Of a stretch of 43,655 bases of DNA, positions 15,707 to 25,010 are shown in pieces. The notes beneath the pieces were generated by a model. That model had not been told where the DNA came from, made no database searches, and saw only the letters and a list, made by a program, of their open reading frames with translations. Source of the stretch: Myxococcales bacterium (GTDB lineage: Bacteria; Myxococcota_A; UBA9042). The DNA is taken from positions 1 to 43,655 of the forward strand of contig JAGSHB010000028.1 of the NCBI GenBank assembly GCA_023954815.1. Direction: 5' to 3'. The translations under genes and the position numbers were made by a program. Within the stretch, counting starts at the first letter, position 1; every line of letters starts with the position of its first letter.

Positions 15707-17071
15707 TTGGACAAACCTCCTGCTGGCCTTGTGGCTAAAGTGGCTGATGTAGCAGATGTAGCCGAAGCGGCTGACGACCCGCTTAGTGCCGGCCTGCTAG
15801 TCATCGGTTGTCTCGCATTTTCCTTTCTTTTCGCGGGCTCTGAAACCGCGATTACCAGCATGGGTGAGCCGCGAATTCGGCGGCTGCTCGACGAGGGCGT
15901 TGGCCCCAAGCGCTTCCTGCAGACCTGGCTAGACGACCACTCGGCGATTCTAACGTCGCTGCTGGCCGGCAACACCCTCGTCAATATCATCGCGTCCGCC
16001 CTGACGACCTCACTGACGTTAGATTTGGTCAGGACCGGCGCAATTCCTAGCGCGATTGGGGAGTGGGCGGTCAGTGCTGGCGTGTTTCTGTTGACGATGC
16101 TGGTGCTGGTGGTCGGAGAGATCGCCCCAAAAACCCTCGCCAAGAGCCATCCGACCTGGTTTCTGCGGCCTTTTTGGGTGGTCTGGGGCTTTCATCTTGC
16201 GACGACGCGGGTCACGAGCGGTCTCAATTGGATCGCCAAACGACTCATCGCCTTTCTGGGTGTGGACACCGATGCCGGTGGTTTTGTGGTCACCGAGGAA
16301 CAGATCGAGGACATGGTCCGCATCGGCGCCGAAGAGGGCTCCATCGACGACAGCCGCGGTAGCCTGCTGCAGAACGTCTTCGACCTCTGGGATACGGCCG
16401 TTCGCTCGATCATGACCCCACGTACACAGGTCGTGAGCCTGCAGGCCGACATGAGCCATGAGTCCGTGGTCGACACCATTCGGGAGAGCGGCTACTCGCG
16501 CTACCCGGTTTACGACACCTCACCTGACGACGTCATCGGAGTGTTCTACGCCCGGACGCTGTTGCAAAACGATGCCGCCGTGGAGCAGTTCAGCCTGCGT
16601 CAGCACCTCAGCCCGACGATGTTCGTGCCGGAGACGCAAAAAGCGGCCTCACTGCTCAAAGAGTTTCAGACGGAAGCCGTGCACATGGCCGTCGTCGTCG
16701 ATGAGCACGGTGGCACGGCTGGCGTGGTGTCGCTTGAAGATGTGCTTGAAGAGTTGGTCGGCGAGATCTACGACGAGCACGACGAGGTAGACCATCTGCT
16801 GGTCTGCACAGCCCCCGACGTGTGGGAAGTCGATGCCAGCGCTGAGTTGCGCACGGTCGAAGAGGACCTCAACGTCGAATTGCCGGAAGAGACGCCCTAC
16901 AGCACAGTCGGTGGATTTGTCGTCGATCAGCTGGGGAAGTTGCCCGATCCTGGCGATACGATGGAGTGGAACCGCCTGAAGATCACGGTGCTGGCCGCCG
17001 ATGACAAGAAGGTGCTGCGCGTCGAGATTCGCGTGATGCCGCCAGATGAAGAGCTGCCGAAAGCGGGCTAA
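15707..17071 (+). CDS. CNNM / CBS pair / CorC_HlyC membrane protein
   Basis: 454 residues. The N-terminal CNNM (DUF21) domain has several membrane segments and the motif FAGSETAITSMGE near residue 45, then NTLVNIIASAL and GEIAPKTLAKSHPTW. A cytosolic CBS pair follows (IMTPRTQVVSLQADMS, then HMAVVVDEHGGTAGVVSLED) and a C-terminal CorC_HlyC domain (STVGGFVVDQLGKLPDPGD). Members are linked to magnesium or cobalt transport and are often misnamed hemolysins. The start is a TTG at 15707 with GGAG ten bases upstream; an in-frame GTG at about residue 9 is an alternative. It stands alone between promoters, typical for a housekeeping ion-homeostasis gene. Confidence 0.88.
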   Translation: MDKPPAGLVAKVADVADVAEAADDPLSAGLLVIGCLAFSFLFAGSETAITSMGEPRIRRLLDEGVGPKRFLQTWLDDHSAILTSLLAGNTLVNIIASALTTSLTLDLVRTGAIPSAIGEWAVSAGVFLLTMLVLVVGEIAPKTLAKSHPTWFLRPFWVVWGFHLATTRVTSGLNWIAKRLIAFLGVDTDAGGFVVTEEQIEDMVRIGAEEGSIDDSRGSLLQNVFDLWDTAVRSIMTPRTQVVSLQADMSHESVVDTIRESGYSRYPVYDTSPDDVIGVFYARTLLQNDAAVEQFSLRQHLSPTMFVPETQKAASLLKEFQTEAVHMAVVVDEHGGTAGVVSLEDVLEELVGEIYDEHDEVDHLLVCTAPDVWEVDASAELRTVEEDLNVELPEETPYSTVGGFVVDQLGKLPDPGDTMEWNRLKITVLAADDKKVLRVEIRVMPPDEELPKAG

Positions 17072-17086
17072 CCCAGCCTGACGAGA

Positions 17087-17830
17087 CTACTTTCCACCGA
17101 TATTGAGCGTCAGGTTCGGTGCTGGCGGGTTGACCTGGACTTCGCGCGTGGCCAGGGCTGCGGCAGTCGCGCCACCCAAGACAGCGGCCCCAACGGCGCT
17201 CCAGAACCACCACTTGCCGAACAGCGACTTGTCCTTCTTGACGACGGGCGCTGGGATGTCCTTTAGCTTGATGGTCAGACTCACGAGCTTGCCGGCCCGG
17301 ATGTCGATCACCTGGGTCGACGGCATTTTGCCCGCAGCGACCACCTCGAGCTTGTGCTTGCCGGGGGGAACATCGCCGTCGAAGGGCGTACGACCGATGG
17401 GCTTGCCGTCGAGCAGCACCTGCGCGCGGCGGATGTTGCAGGCCAACTTCAAGATACCGCCAGAGGGCACCAAATCCGCTTCTACCTCACGCTGCTCACC
17501 GGCTTTGAGGCGGACAGTGTCGACAAAAGGGGTGAACCCGCGCTTTTGAAGACGAATAACGTGCGGGGCACCTGGGGTGACCACGATCGGGTCTTCCATG
17601 GGCACGACGCCGATCTTCTTGTCGTCCAAGAAGATGGTCGCACCGCGGGTCATCGACATGATCTCCACGGTGGTCTTCTTCTTCACTTTGCGGGCGCGCC
17701 GGGGACGCTTGCGACGAGCGTGAGCGTCGAGCGCTGGGCCGAGAGCGAGTGTGACCGCCACGAAGAGCCCCATAGCGCGCGCTGTGCGACCGCGCATGAT
17801 GCGACTTCCGTAGGTGAGTTGGTGGTCCAT
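17087..17830 (-). CDS. Membrane-anchored protein with two PEGA domains
   Basis: 247 residues from ATG at 17830, which has GGAG eight bases upstream; ATG at 17797 is a second choice. After a signal-like segment (MGLFVAVTLALGPALDAHA) comes a strongly basic patch (RRKRPRRARKVKKK). Two PEGA units follow: TRGATIFLDDKKIGVVPMED with GAPHVIRLQKRGF, and RRAQVLLDGKPIGRTPFDGD with PPGKHKLEVVAAG. A hydrophobic segment near the C-terminus (WFWSAVGAAVLGGATAAAL) would anchor it. Its layout recalls the PEGA protein at 2311. It follows the transglutaminase gene with a 60-base gap and may be in the same transcript. Confidence 0.75.
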   Translation of the reverse strand: MDHQLTYGSRIMRGRTARAMGLFVAVTLALGPALDAHARRKRPRRARKVKKKTTVEIMSMTRGATIFLDDKKIGVVPMEDPIVVTPGAPHVIRLQKRGFTPFVDTVRLKAGEQREVEADLVPSGGILKLACNIRRAQVLLDGKPIGRTPFDGDVPPGKHKLEVVAAGKMPSTQVIDIRAGKLVSLTIKLKDIPAPVVKKDKSLFGKWWFWSAVGAAVLGGATAAALATREVQVNPPAPNLTLNIGGK

Positions 17831-17889
17831 GCGGTGTCTCCCTGTGTGCGGGCTCATTGTGGCGCCCCCGCAGGGTCCGCGCAAGGATC

Positions 17890-20175
17890 CTACCCGCCGT
17901 GTCGCTTGACCTCGGCCTCTTCCACACGCAATCGCCGCTCAAAGAGGACGGCCGCCTGCAGTGCGCGCTGACGTGAGTCCGGGGTATCCATGCCGTATCG
18001 CGCCCGATCCCAAGCGGTTGCGAACGCCCTGGCTTCGGGAGAGACGTCCGGACAGGCCGCGATCACGCCGTCCGTCGCCTGACGCCAAGTCTGCCAAGGG
18101 GCGCGCGGCACGCCCAGACGCCGCAGACTCCGATCGATGCGTACGGTAGTTTTGTGAAGACGTTCATCAAATACGGCCTGCGTATCTCGGCGGCGCCACC
18201 ACCACACGCCCACAGCGAGCGCTCCGGTCAGCAACGCTGCGGGAAGCCATGGCCACTGCTCACCGCCCTCGTCGGTCTCCTGCCCCTCTGGCGCAGGTGC
18301 TGCCTCGTGCCGTGAGGGCCGTTGGCGTGTCTTGATCCGCAGCCCGGACGTCATCTTGCGCAGCGTGCGGCCGATCTTCCGCATGACGTCGACCTGTCGC
18401 TCTAGGTCGTACTCAACGACCCACGTGTACCAAAGCATCGCGCCACCATCGGCGATGCGACGCGCCAACCCGATAAGGCCCTGTAGTTCCGGTGCGAGCT
18501 GCCCTGCGGGCGGGGTGGGGTCAAACGTCGCCCAACCGTAGGCCGGGAAGTAGACCTCGACCCAGCTGTGGGCATCCCCTTGTTTGATCATCCGGTAGTC
18601 ACCGAAATCGTTGAACTGCCCGCCCAGGAAGCCGTTCACAACACGCGCCGGGTGGCCTAAAGACCGCATCATGACGGCCATGGAGGTGGCGAAATACTCG
18701 CAGTGACCGCGCTTGTTGCCGAAGAGGAAATCTCCGAGCGGATCGGCGGGATCTTGGTCGCCGGCGAGGCTGTAGGTCCAGTCGCGGCGCAGTGATTCTG
18801 TCACGATCAAAGCCTGCGCCAGACGCGAGGTCTTGCCGGCGGTCAGCGTCTTGGCCAGGGTCGCAATCCTGGGGTCGAGCTTGTCGGGAAGCTGCAGCCA
18901 ACGCTCCTTGACCCACGTCGGCGTCGTCTCTTTGGCGTGCGCCCGAATCTGCGCTCGGCGCCTGGACTCACTGATCGGCTCGACAACCACCGCCGCGTAG
19001 GCCAGGGATGTATCCGCCGGCGCCTTGAACGTCAGATCGCCACCGAGACCGTAGCTGATGCGCTTCTGACGGCCGCGGTACACGTCGTACTCACTATCGA
19101 GGAAGGTCAGTGAGCGGGTGCGCGGCGGGGCAAAGAGAACGCGCACGTCCGTATGGAGCGGCTCCAGATAGATGTGCATGAGGTAACCGCGTTCGAGCCC
19201 ATCGATGGGTTCGCCGCGCTTCGGCACGTCGAATCGCTGACCAAAGCGCTGCAGGCGCCACCGGGGGCCCTTGGTGCGGCTCCAATTACGACCGTCGAAG
19301 TGGTCAAAGCTCAACCCGCGCAGCCGGACCGACCGGCGCAATCGCGCTTTATCCTGGGGAAATCGCAGGCGCATGACCACCTGAGCGCTCGTCTTGATCT
19401 TGCCGAAATTACCCAGCTTTACAGCGTCCGCAAAGCCGGTGACCTGCTGTGTTGCGCGGGTGCGGGCGTAGAAAAAACCCATACCGAGGCGCGGAAAGAG
19501 GAAGAAGAACAGCATCGAGGCGAGCAGGGCGCAGATGGCCATCACGCTCGAGGTGAAGAGGAACCCGCCGCCGATCAACCGCCGTTGCCGCCACTGCAAC
19601 GTCTCGAGAGAGATAGGAGACTCTGGTAACGATTCTGGCGTCTTGGTGCGTCGCCAGGGTATCCAGCTACGTTGCGGCGGGAGCAAATGCTCGGGGCCAG
19701 TTTCGGTCTGAACTTCGATCTCGCGGACGAGGTGCACCATGGTCAGCGACCAGATCGCCAAGATGGCATAGGCCACAAAACAGACGGCGAAGATCATCGA
19801 CGGGTGAATCACCGCTGCGACCAACATGAGCAGGAAACTCAGGGCGAAAAGCTGCAGATAGTCTTTCGCGAATCGGCGTTGGAAGAGGCGACTGGCCGTC
19901 ATCAGCAGGGCGAATTCGAGGGCGTGCAGCAGCCAGTTGCCATCTCTGTAGGACCACAGCGTAAGTGCCGCGAGTGCGACAAAGAGCACAGCGGTCCAGA
20001 CGAGCGCTGTTCGCTGCTGAAGGGGACCATCTGTGCGCCGGAAGAAGCTGCCGACAAAGGCCACGGCAAACAAAACGGGCGCCGCAACACCGAGCTCGCC
20101 GCTGAGCGCGACGGCCAAAAACGCGACGCCAACCAAACCATAACTGGCCCATTGGAAGGTGCGCTCGAAGTTCAC
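17890..20175 (-). CDS. Membrane transglutaminase-like protein (TgpA type)
   Basis: 761 residues from GTG at 20175, whose start overlaps the upstream stop as GTGA; a longer frame to 20430 is a shadow. The N-terminal 200 residues have about six membrane segments (DUF3488). A periplasmic transglutaminase-like domain follows with the full triad: Cys492 in GHCEYFA, His536 in DAHSWVE, Asp552 in TFDPTPP. A last membrane segment (LPAALLTGALAVGVWWW) leads to a DUF4129-like cytosolic tail. P. aeruginosa TgpA, with the same plan, is needed for growth; its substrate is unknown. It pairs with the DUF58 gene, a familiar arrangement. Confidence 0.9.
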   Translation of the reverse strand: MNFERTFQWASYGLVGVAFLAVALSGELGVAAPVLFAVAFVGSFFRRTDGPLQQRTALVWTAVLFVALAALTLWSYRDGNWLLHALEFALLMTASRLFQRRFAKDYLQLFALSFLLMLVAAVIHPSMIFAVCFVAYAILAIWSLTMVHLVREIEVQTETGPEHLLPPQRSWIPWRRTKTPESLPESPISLETLQWRQRRLIGGGFLFTSSVMAICALLASMLFFFLFPRLGMGFFYARTRATQQVTGFADAVKLGNFGKIKTSAQVVMRLRFPQDKARLRRSVRLRGLSFDHFDGRNWSRTKGPRWRLQRFGQRFDVPKRGEPIDGLERGYLMHIYLEPLHTDVRVLFAPPRTRSLTFLDSEYDVYRGRQKRISYGLGGDLTFKAPADTSLAYAAVVVEPISESRRRAQIRAHAKETTPTWVKERWLQLPDKLDPRIATLAKTLTAGKTSRLAQALIVTESLRRDWTYSLAGDQDPADPLGDFLFGNKRGHCEYFATSMAVMMRSLGHPARVVNGFLGGQFNDFGDYRMIKQGDAHSWVEVYFPAYGWATFDPTPPAGQLAPELQGLIGLARRIADGGAMLWYTWVVEYDLERQVDVMRKIGRTLRKMTSGLRIKTRQRPSRHEAAPAPEGQETDEGGEQWPWLPAALLTGALAVGVWWWRRRDTQAVFDERLHKTTVRIDRSLRRLGVPRAPWQTWRQATDGVIAACPDVSPEARAFATAWDRARYGMDTPDSRQRALQAAVLFERRLRVEEAEVKRHGG

Positions 20176-21536
20176 GCGGCCCCCCGGACGGGTTTGTCGG
20201 CACGGGTGACGCTGACGATCTCGCCTGTGCCGGAGATCACCACGTCGACGGTGGCCGCTGGCCCATCGATGCGGACATCGGCGCGGGACGCAAAAACAAC
20301 GCGAACCCGCTCCTGCACAACCGACGAAGCCCCCGTCGACAAGGGAACCGCCGTGCCAGAGGCCAGCGCGTCGTGTCGATGCCACGCCTGACGCACCCGC
20401 GCGGCCCAGATCGCATCTTCCAAGGGCCAACGGGGCGGCGGTGGGCGATCGGCGAGCACCAAAGCGGCGAGCAACCGTTGGATACGCCGAAGCTGACCGG
20501 CGCCACCATCCAGATCGGGTTCGGGCACAACGATCCCCGCGAAGGTGCGCAGTCCGACGCTCATCCCCTCAGCGAGTAGACTGGCGCAGATGCCAGCGAC
20601 CGTTTCGCAAGCGCCATCGAGCAGGGTCGGATCGTCACCCTGCCCCGGCGCCACGTGCACAAACTCGACCCAGGCCGCCCGCGTGGCCTCCTCCTCCCAC
20701 TCTCGCGCGATGAGACGCCCACGCTTGGCGGACACTTTCCAGTGCAGATCGCGGGTCGGCTCTCCGACGCGCCAGTCTCTCAGACCAAGAAACTCGCTAC
20801 CAAAGCCCTTCTTGCGGGTGTGCGCGAGATCACCTCGGCCGGCACCGCGAGAGGCTTCCCAGTCCAACTGGGCCACACGCGGCAGCACCAGCCACCGCAT
20901 CGGCTCTTCGAAGATGCGCGACTTGCGGGCAAAACCAAATGGATAGGCCGTGGTGATCCGAAACCCATCACTGACGACAGGGCCGCGACGCTGCGCAATC
21001 ACCGCGACGAAGCCCTGCCCAACCTCATGGGGCCGCAAATGCAACACGTAGCCCGGCCGCATCTTGAAGGCGCCGTCGTCGACGACTTCATCGACCTCGA
21101 TATTGAACGACGCCCGCTTCTTGTCGTTGTGCACCTCTGTCCGCAGCAGGGTTGTTTCACCCAACTCCAGCTCGGTCGGATGCCGCCGCACGGCCTTGAC
21201 GTGGGCCAGGTTCATCTCGCTGAGAATACCCGAGATCGCGATGATGCTGATCAGTAGGCTGAGCACCAAATACAGCAGGTTGTTGCCCGTATTGACCGCG
21301 CCAACGCCGAGCAGCAGCGACATGGCGATGATCCACTTGCCGTCGCGCGTGACGATGAGTTTGCGGGGAAAAAGCCGGTTCGACCGACCGAGGCTGCGCC
21401 AGAACCCGACCCGTTTGCGACGCTCACGCGCAACCTGGGCATGCCGTTGCCGAATGAGGGGGCCGTCTTGTTTGGGGCGGTGCTGTGCATCATGCATCAC
21501 TCGGCCATGGTGCACGTGACGGGCGCCCCTGGGCAA
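20172..21536 (-). CDS. DUF58 domain protein
   Basis: Up to 454 residues. Two adjacent membrane segments (WIIAMSLLLGVGAVNTG and LLYLVLSLLISIIAISGIL) precede a beta-rich region and the DUF58 signature GLRDWRVGEPTRDLHWKVSAK followed by GRLIAREWEEE. DUF58 proteins have a von Willebrand A-like fold and are usually encoded with a MoxR AAA ATPase and a TgpA-type transglutaminase. The transglutaminase is present downstream with a GTGA overlap; MoxR is absent on the upstream side. The start is uncertain: TTG at 21536 has no ribosome site, and ATG at 21497 is an equal or better choice. Confidence 0.85.
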   Translation of the reverse strand: MPRGARHVHHGRVMHDAQHRPKQDGPLIRQRHAQVARERRKRVGFWRSLGRSNRLFPRKLIVTRDGKWIIAMSLLLGVGAVNTGNNLLYLVLSLLISIIAISGILSEMNLAHVKAVRRHPTELELGETTLLRTEVHNDKKRASFNIEVDEVVDDGAFKMRPGYVLHLRPHEVGQGFVAVIAQRRGPVVSDGFRITTAYPFGFARKSRIFEEPMRWLVLPRVAQLDWEASRGAGRGDLAHTRKKGFGSEFLGLRDWRVGEPTRDLHWKVSAKRGRLIAREWEEEATRAAWVEFVHVAPGQGDDPTLLDGACETVAGICASLLAEGMSVGLRTFAGIVVPEPDLDGGAGQLRRIQRLLAALVLADRPPPPRWPLEDAIWAARVRQAWHRHDALASGTAVPLSTGASSVVQERVRVVFASRADVRIDGPAATVDVVISGTGEIVSVTRADKPVRGAA

Positions 21537-21599
21537 GCGAACGGACGGCCATGTGGGCGCGGCACCGCAGGGATGGTGTCGGTGATCTTGCCGCGGCGC

Positions 21600-21628
21600 T
21601 TGATTGGTCGGGGGCCATCACCTACAAA
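21600..21628 (+). promoter_or_regulatory. Possible promoter of the BMC-like gene
   Basis: TTGATT (21600-21605), 17 bases, TACAAA (21623-21628); four of six matches in each box. It lies in the 190-base divergent gap between the DUF58 gene and the ATG at 21727, where nothing else was seen. Confidence 0.4.
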
Positions 21629-21726
21629 CGCACGGCGGGACGGTCGAAATGCGAGCACCTTCGGCCAAATCGGCTGATTGAGCGCATGAGTCAAGACGCA
21701 CACCCGAACTTTGGTGGGAGCCCCTG

Positions 21727-22356
21727 ATGGCGGAACAAATCGAACTGCGGACCTACACGACCATCGACAGCCTGCAGCCGCAGACAGCGGCCTTCGTGGC
21801 GACTGTTGCTGGCGGCTACTTGCCCCTTCAGAACCAGGCAGCTTTGCTTGTGGAAGTGGCGCCGGGCATGAGCATCAACCGGGTGACGGACACCGTGCTC
21901 AAGAACACCGACGTGACGCCAGGGATGCAGATCGTCGAGCGTGCTTTCGGCATGCTTGAGGTCCACTCGGAGGACAAAGGGCAGATCGAGGCCGCCGGTC
22001 AGGCCGTTTTGGACTTCTACGACATCTCTGAGACGGACCGACTCAAGCCCAACATCCGCAATGCCCAGATGATCACGGGCGTGGCTGGCCATCACGCGAT
22101 GATCGTCAACCGGATGCGCCACGGCGACATGCTGGCCGAGGGCGAGACCCTGTATCTGCTGGAAGTTCATCCCGCGGGATACGCGCTGCTCGCTGCCAAC
22201 GAAGCCGAAAAACACGCCACGATCAAAGTGCTGGAGTTCCGTACGTTCGGGGCTTTCGGTCGGGTTTGGCTCGGTGGTGATGAAGAGAACATCGCCGAAG
22301 CTGACAAGGCCGTCCGCGCGATGCTCGAGTCCCTCGATGGCCGCGCCAACGGTTGA
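21727..22356 (+). CDS. Tandem BMC (microcompartment shell)-like protein, orphan
   Basis: 209 residues, GGGAG at 21716-21720 before the ATG. It falls into two similar halves of about 100 residues: QAALLVEVAPGMSINRVTD with MQIVERAFGMLEVHSEDKG in the first, and ETLYLLEVHPAGYALLAANE with IKVLEFRTFGAFGRVWLGGD in the second. The pattern hydrophobic-E-V-x-P, an Ala-rich helix, a strand with V-L-E and a G-x-V/W-L-G-G-D turn is that of the BMC fold; strands before each core suggest a permuted type such as EutS/PduU or CsoS1D. BMC proteins form hexagonal or trimeric tiles of protein shells. No other shell protein or microcompartment enzyme is near. The fold call is by eye and needs a profile search. 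Confidence 0.65.
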   Translation: MAEQIELRTYTTIDSLQPQTAAFVATVAGGYLPLQNQAALLVEVAPGMSINRVTDTVLKNTDVTPGMQIVERAFGMLEVHSEDKGQIEAAGQAVLDFYDISETDRLKPNIRNAQMITGVAGHHAMIVNRMRHGDMLAEGETLYLLEVHPAGYALLAANEAEKHATIKVLEFRTFGAFGRVWLGGDEENIAEADKAVRAMLESLDGRANG

Positions 22357-22412
22357 TGCGCACCTGACGCCATCCGCCGGCCCCTACTTCTAACCCTTTG
22401 TTCCTGCGCGCC

Positions 22413-24512
22413 TTATTCCGAACCGCCTTCTTCGCGGAGCGGTGCGGCGTCCCTCTGTGTCATTTCAACGGTCAGACCGCATGAGAACTGCTGGGAGCCA
22501 GCGGCAAGATGCTGCCGGAAGAGCAGAGCTACCCCTTGAAACGCTTGGGCTATCGGCCGACCGACCGGCTGGCAGCACGTCACGATCGGCGCGTGGCTCA
22601 ATCGACCCAGCTCAATCGAAGGACGCAGCGTGACGTTCAACTCGGGGTAGGTGACGTGCACAGCGGCGACCGAAGACCGCTGTGGATCGGTGTCTGTCGC
22701 CAACAGGGGCTCGGACGGCGCCTCTTGGCTGGTCGGAGCCGCCCTGCGCTCTGCCGTCACCACCATGGCAGAAGGGTCAGCGCCCAAGCCGCTCAGGTTA
22801 CATTCGACCCCAAAATCCAGGGCCTGAGCCAGCGGGGCGCTCAGTTCTACGCTCCACTTGACGTCGATGCGCGCTTTGCCTGCGACCATGGTGACGCTCT
22901 TGAGCAGGGCGACACCGACGGTCTGCGCTGCGGTCTCGATGGTGCCATCCGCTGACAGGTGGACGGTCACGTAGCCGTCGGCACCGAAGCCCTCATCGTC
23001 GACCGACAGCAAGCGGTAGGCTTGCGCCATGAGATCGGAACGCTCCGCAGCGTCGGTCATCCAGTCGCTCACCGGTGCGTTCGGGAGGACAAAGCGATCG
23101 TGAAATAGTGCCCGCTCGTGACCATCTGTGGGCTGAGCGCCGTGGGGGTGATACGACTCCGCACGGCGCGTCAGCACGTCGTGAAGGGCTGCAGCGGTCG
23201 GAATGTGTTCGAGCCCGACGACGGCGCCCCCGCGACTCGGCGCCAGCACGACGCGCATCTGGCGGGAACGCACGAGCACGCTGGTTGTCATGTCAGCGAA
23301 GAGATCGCGCAGGCTGACCTCAAGGCCGTCATCGGCCGCCTCATCGACCAGCTCATCGCAAGCGACCTCCGCACGGATGAGGTTCCGGTACACGCCAGCG
23401 CGCAGGTCCGCGTCGTGGATGCCGGCGCGATGACCGTGGCCATAGGCTGCCCCGGTCTGCCCGCGATAGAGCATCCGACGCGGCCGCTGCAGCTGATTCA
23501 TCGCGCGAAAGCCGCCGTTGCGCATGACACGTTCGACCGCAGCGAAACGGCGTGCCGCCTCGATCATACGTTTGTGCAGCCTGTCGGCCTCGCCGTAGCG
23601 CGCCAAGAAGGCCTGCCAAATACTCCCAAGCAGCCACTGACCTGCCTTGCGCGCCCGCCAGGTCGCCACCTCCGCCGGCGGCAGCGTCAGCTCGACCAGA
23701 TCAGGATGCAGACTGTCCGGCAGATAGACGCGACCACGAGACGGTGTCGTCTCAAGCGATCGCGACGGTGGAACCACAGTGAGCCAAGAGGACTCCTCAG
23801 TGGCGCGCTCAAACAACCGTTGGAGCCAGGGCAGTCCGCGACTGGGGTGATCGAGCAGTGACACGATGTCGCCGGCCCAGGTCAACGTCAGGTCGGCCTG
23901 CTCCGCTTCAAGGCGCGCACGCAGATAGTCCACCACCTCGTCGGGCCCGTCGCTCGCCATGCGTGTCTTGAGGTCATGATCGACTGGAAAAACCGCGACC
24001 GGCCGCGCCGCGTGTTCGGTGACATACCACCCCGAGATCTCGCCATTGACCCCCGCCGACCGCAAGGCTCGCTCGTCGATGAGCGTCCACCGCACACCGG
24101 CGTCGCTCAAGATCTCCGCCATGCGCGGCATCCACACTTGCTCGATCAACCAAGCGCCTGTGGGCCGAACACCCGTGCGCCGCTCCAGATAGCCGGCGGT
24201 CATCTCCAGTTGTCCCACCGCATCGCGCCAAAGCAGCAACGCCAAGATGGGAGAATAGAAGCCGCCGCCGATGATCTCGGCCTCCCCCGCACTCACAAGG
24301 GACGCCAGCCGGTCGGCCAGTGCGCGATCGCTCGCCTCCAGCCACTCGAGAAGATGGCCGCCGACGTGCAGGGCTGTGTCGATAGATGGGTGCGCGATCA
24401 ACAGGTCGATCAGCGGCTCGTACCACTGCGCAACGGCGGCGGCCACGCGAGCGGACGGGGTCCCAGCAGGCTGGTGGAGATGAAGCGCGAGGTGAAGGGT
24501 AAGTTGCGCCAA
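22413..24512 (-). CDS. Glycoside hydrolase family 57 protein (4-alpha-glucanotransferase / amylase type)
   Basis: 699 residues. The N-terminus LHLALHLHQP is the GH57 signature start. GAWLIEQVWMP places Glu124 where the nucleophile (Glu123) of the Thermococcus litoralis enzyme lies; the acid/base Asp fits Asp215 in TWAGDIVSL, but the usual D-G-E-K-F-G context around it is lost. GRVYLPDSLHPDLVEL and LYRGQTGAAYGHGHRAG then YRNLIRAE match the central DUF1925 and the C-terminal DUF1926 beta domains. Family members act on alpha-1,4-glucans such as glycogen. The TTG start lies six bases after the upstream stop. The diverged acid/base site leaves open a changed or lost activity. Confidence 0.85.
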   Translation of the reverse strand: MAQLTLHLALHLHQPAGTPSARVAAAVAQWYEPLIDLLIAHPSIDTALHVGGHLLEWLEASDRALADRLASLVSAGEAEIIGGGFYSPILALLLWRDAVGQLEMTAGYLERRTGVRPTGAWLIEQVWMPRMAEILSDAGVRWTLIDERALRSAGVNGEISGWYVTEHAARPVAVFPVDHDLKTRMASDGPDEVVDYLRARLEAEQADLTLTWAGDIVSLLDHPSRGLPWLQRLFERATEESSWLTVVPPSRSLETTPSRGRVYLPDSLHPDLVELTLPPAEVATWRARKAGQWLLGSIWQAFLARYGEADRLHKRMIEAARRFAAVERVMRNGGFRAMNQLQRPRRMLYRGQTGAAYGHGHRAGIHDADLRAGVYRNLIRAEVACDELVDEAADDGLEVSLRDLFADMTTSVLVRSRQMRVVLAPSRGGAVVGLEHIPTAAALHDVLTRRAESYHPHGAQPTDGHERALFHDRFVLPNAPVSDWMTDAAERSDLMAQAYRLLSVDDEGFGADGYVTVHLSADGTIETAAQTVGVALLKSVTMVAGKARIDVKWSVELSAPLAQALDFGVECNLSGLGADPSAMVVTAERRAAPTSQEAPSEPLLATDTDPQRSSVAAVHVTYPELNVTLRPSIELGRLSHAPIVTCCQPVGRPIAQAFQGVALLFRQHLAAGSQQFSCGLTVEMTQRDAAPLREEGGSE

Positions 24513-24518
24513 GAGAGC

Positions 24519-25010
24519 CTAGAGTTTCTTCGGCGGGGCGCGACGTTTGCCGCGGTGATAGTACACCAGCACCTGCTCAGGATTGACCATGTACACCTGG
24601 CCGCGAACCGAACGCAGGGCCAGCGGCTTGCCCGGCTCAATGGCGATCAAAGTGCCGTGCAGCAGCGTTTGGCTCTTGTCCTTCAACAAGATCTGGTCGT
24701 AGTTCGTGATGCCCTTGGGCTCGGCGCCAGACTGAAACGCGACCTTGCTGATCTCGCGAAATTGGATGAACCGCAGCTCACCGTACCGGGCGAGGATGTA
24801 CCCGTCCTGGTTCTTGCCAACCACTTTAGCCACCACCGCTTTACCGCTCTTTAGCATCACGCGATCGCCCTTAACCGGGCATTTGGGACAGACGGACTGT
24901 ACCGGCGTAAATGGGCGAAAAGCGACGAGCATCAGCGCCGTGGTCACCATGACGGCTGCGATGGCCAAGCGTTTGGCTAGCCGGGTGGAGCGGGGCGATC
25001 GGTCTTTCAT
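24519..25010 (-). CDS. Small membrane-anchored protein with CPKCP motif, unrecognised
   Basis: 163 residues from ATG at 25010, chosen because GGAGG lies nine bases upstream and the protein then opens with a basic stretch and one membrane segment (LAIAAVMVTTALMLVAF). Next comes VCPKCPVKGDRVMLKSG, a Cys pair (41 and 44), and a beta-rich domain with repeated short strand patterns (KVVGKNQDGYILARYG, then RFIQFREISKVAFQSG). The end is very basic (YYHRGKRRAPPKK). It sits six bases upstream of the GH57 gene and is probably co-transcribed with it. No function can be assigned. Confidence 0.7.
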   Translation of the reverse strand: MKDRSPRSTRLAKRLAIAAVMVTTALMLVAFRPFTPVQSVCPKCPVKGDRVMLKSGKAVVAKVVGKNQDGYILARYGELRFIQFREISKVAFQSGAEPKGITNYDQILLKDKSQTLLHGTLIAIEPGKPLALRSVRGQVYMVNPEQVLVYYHRGKRRAPPKKL

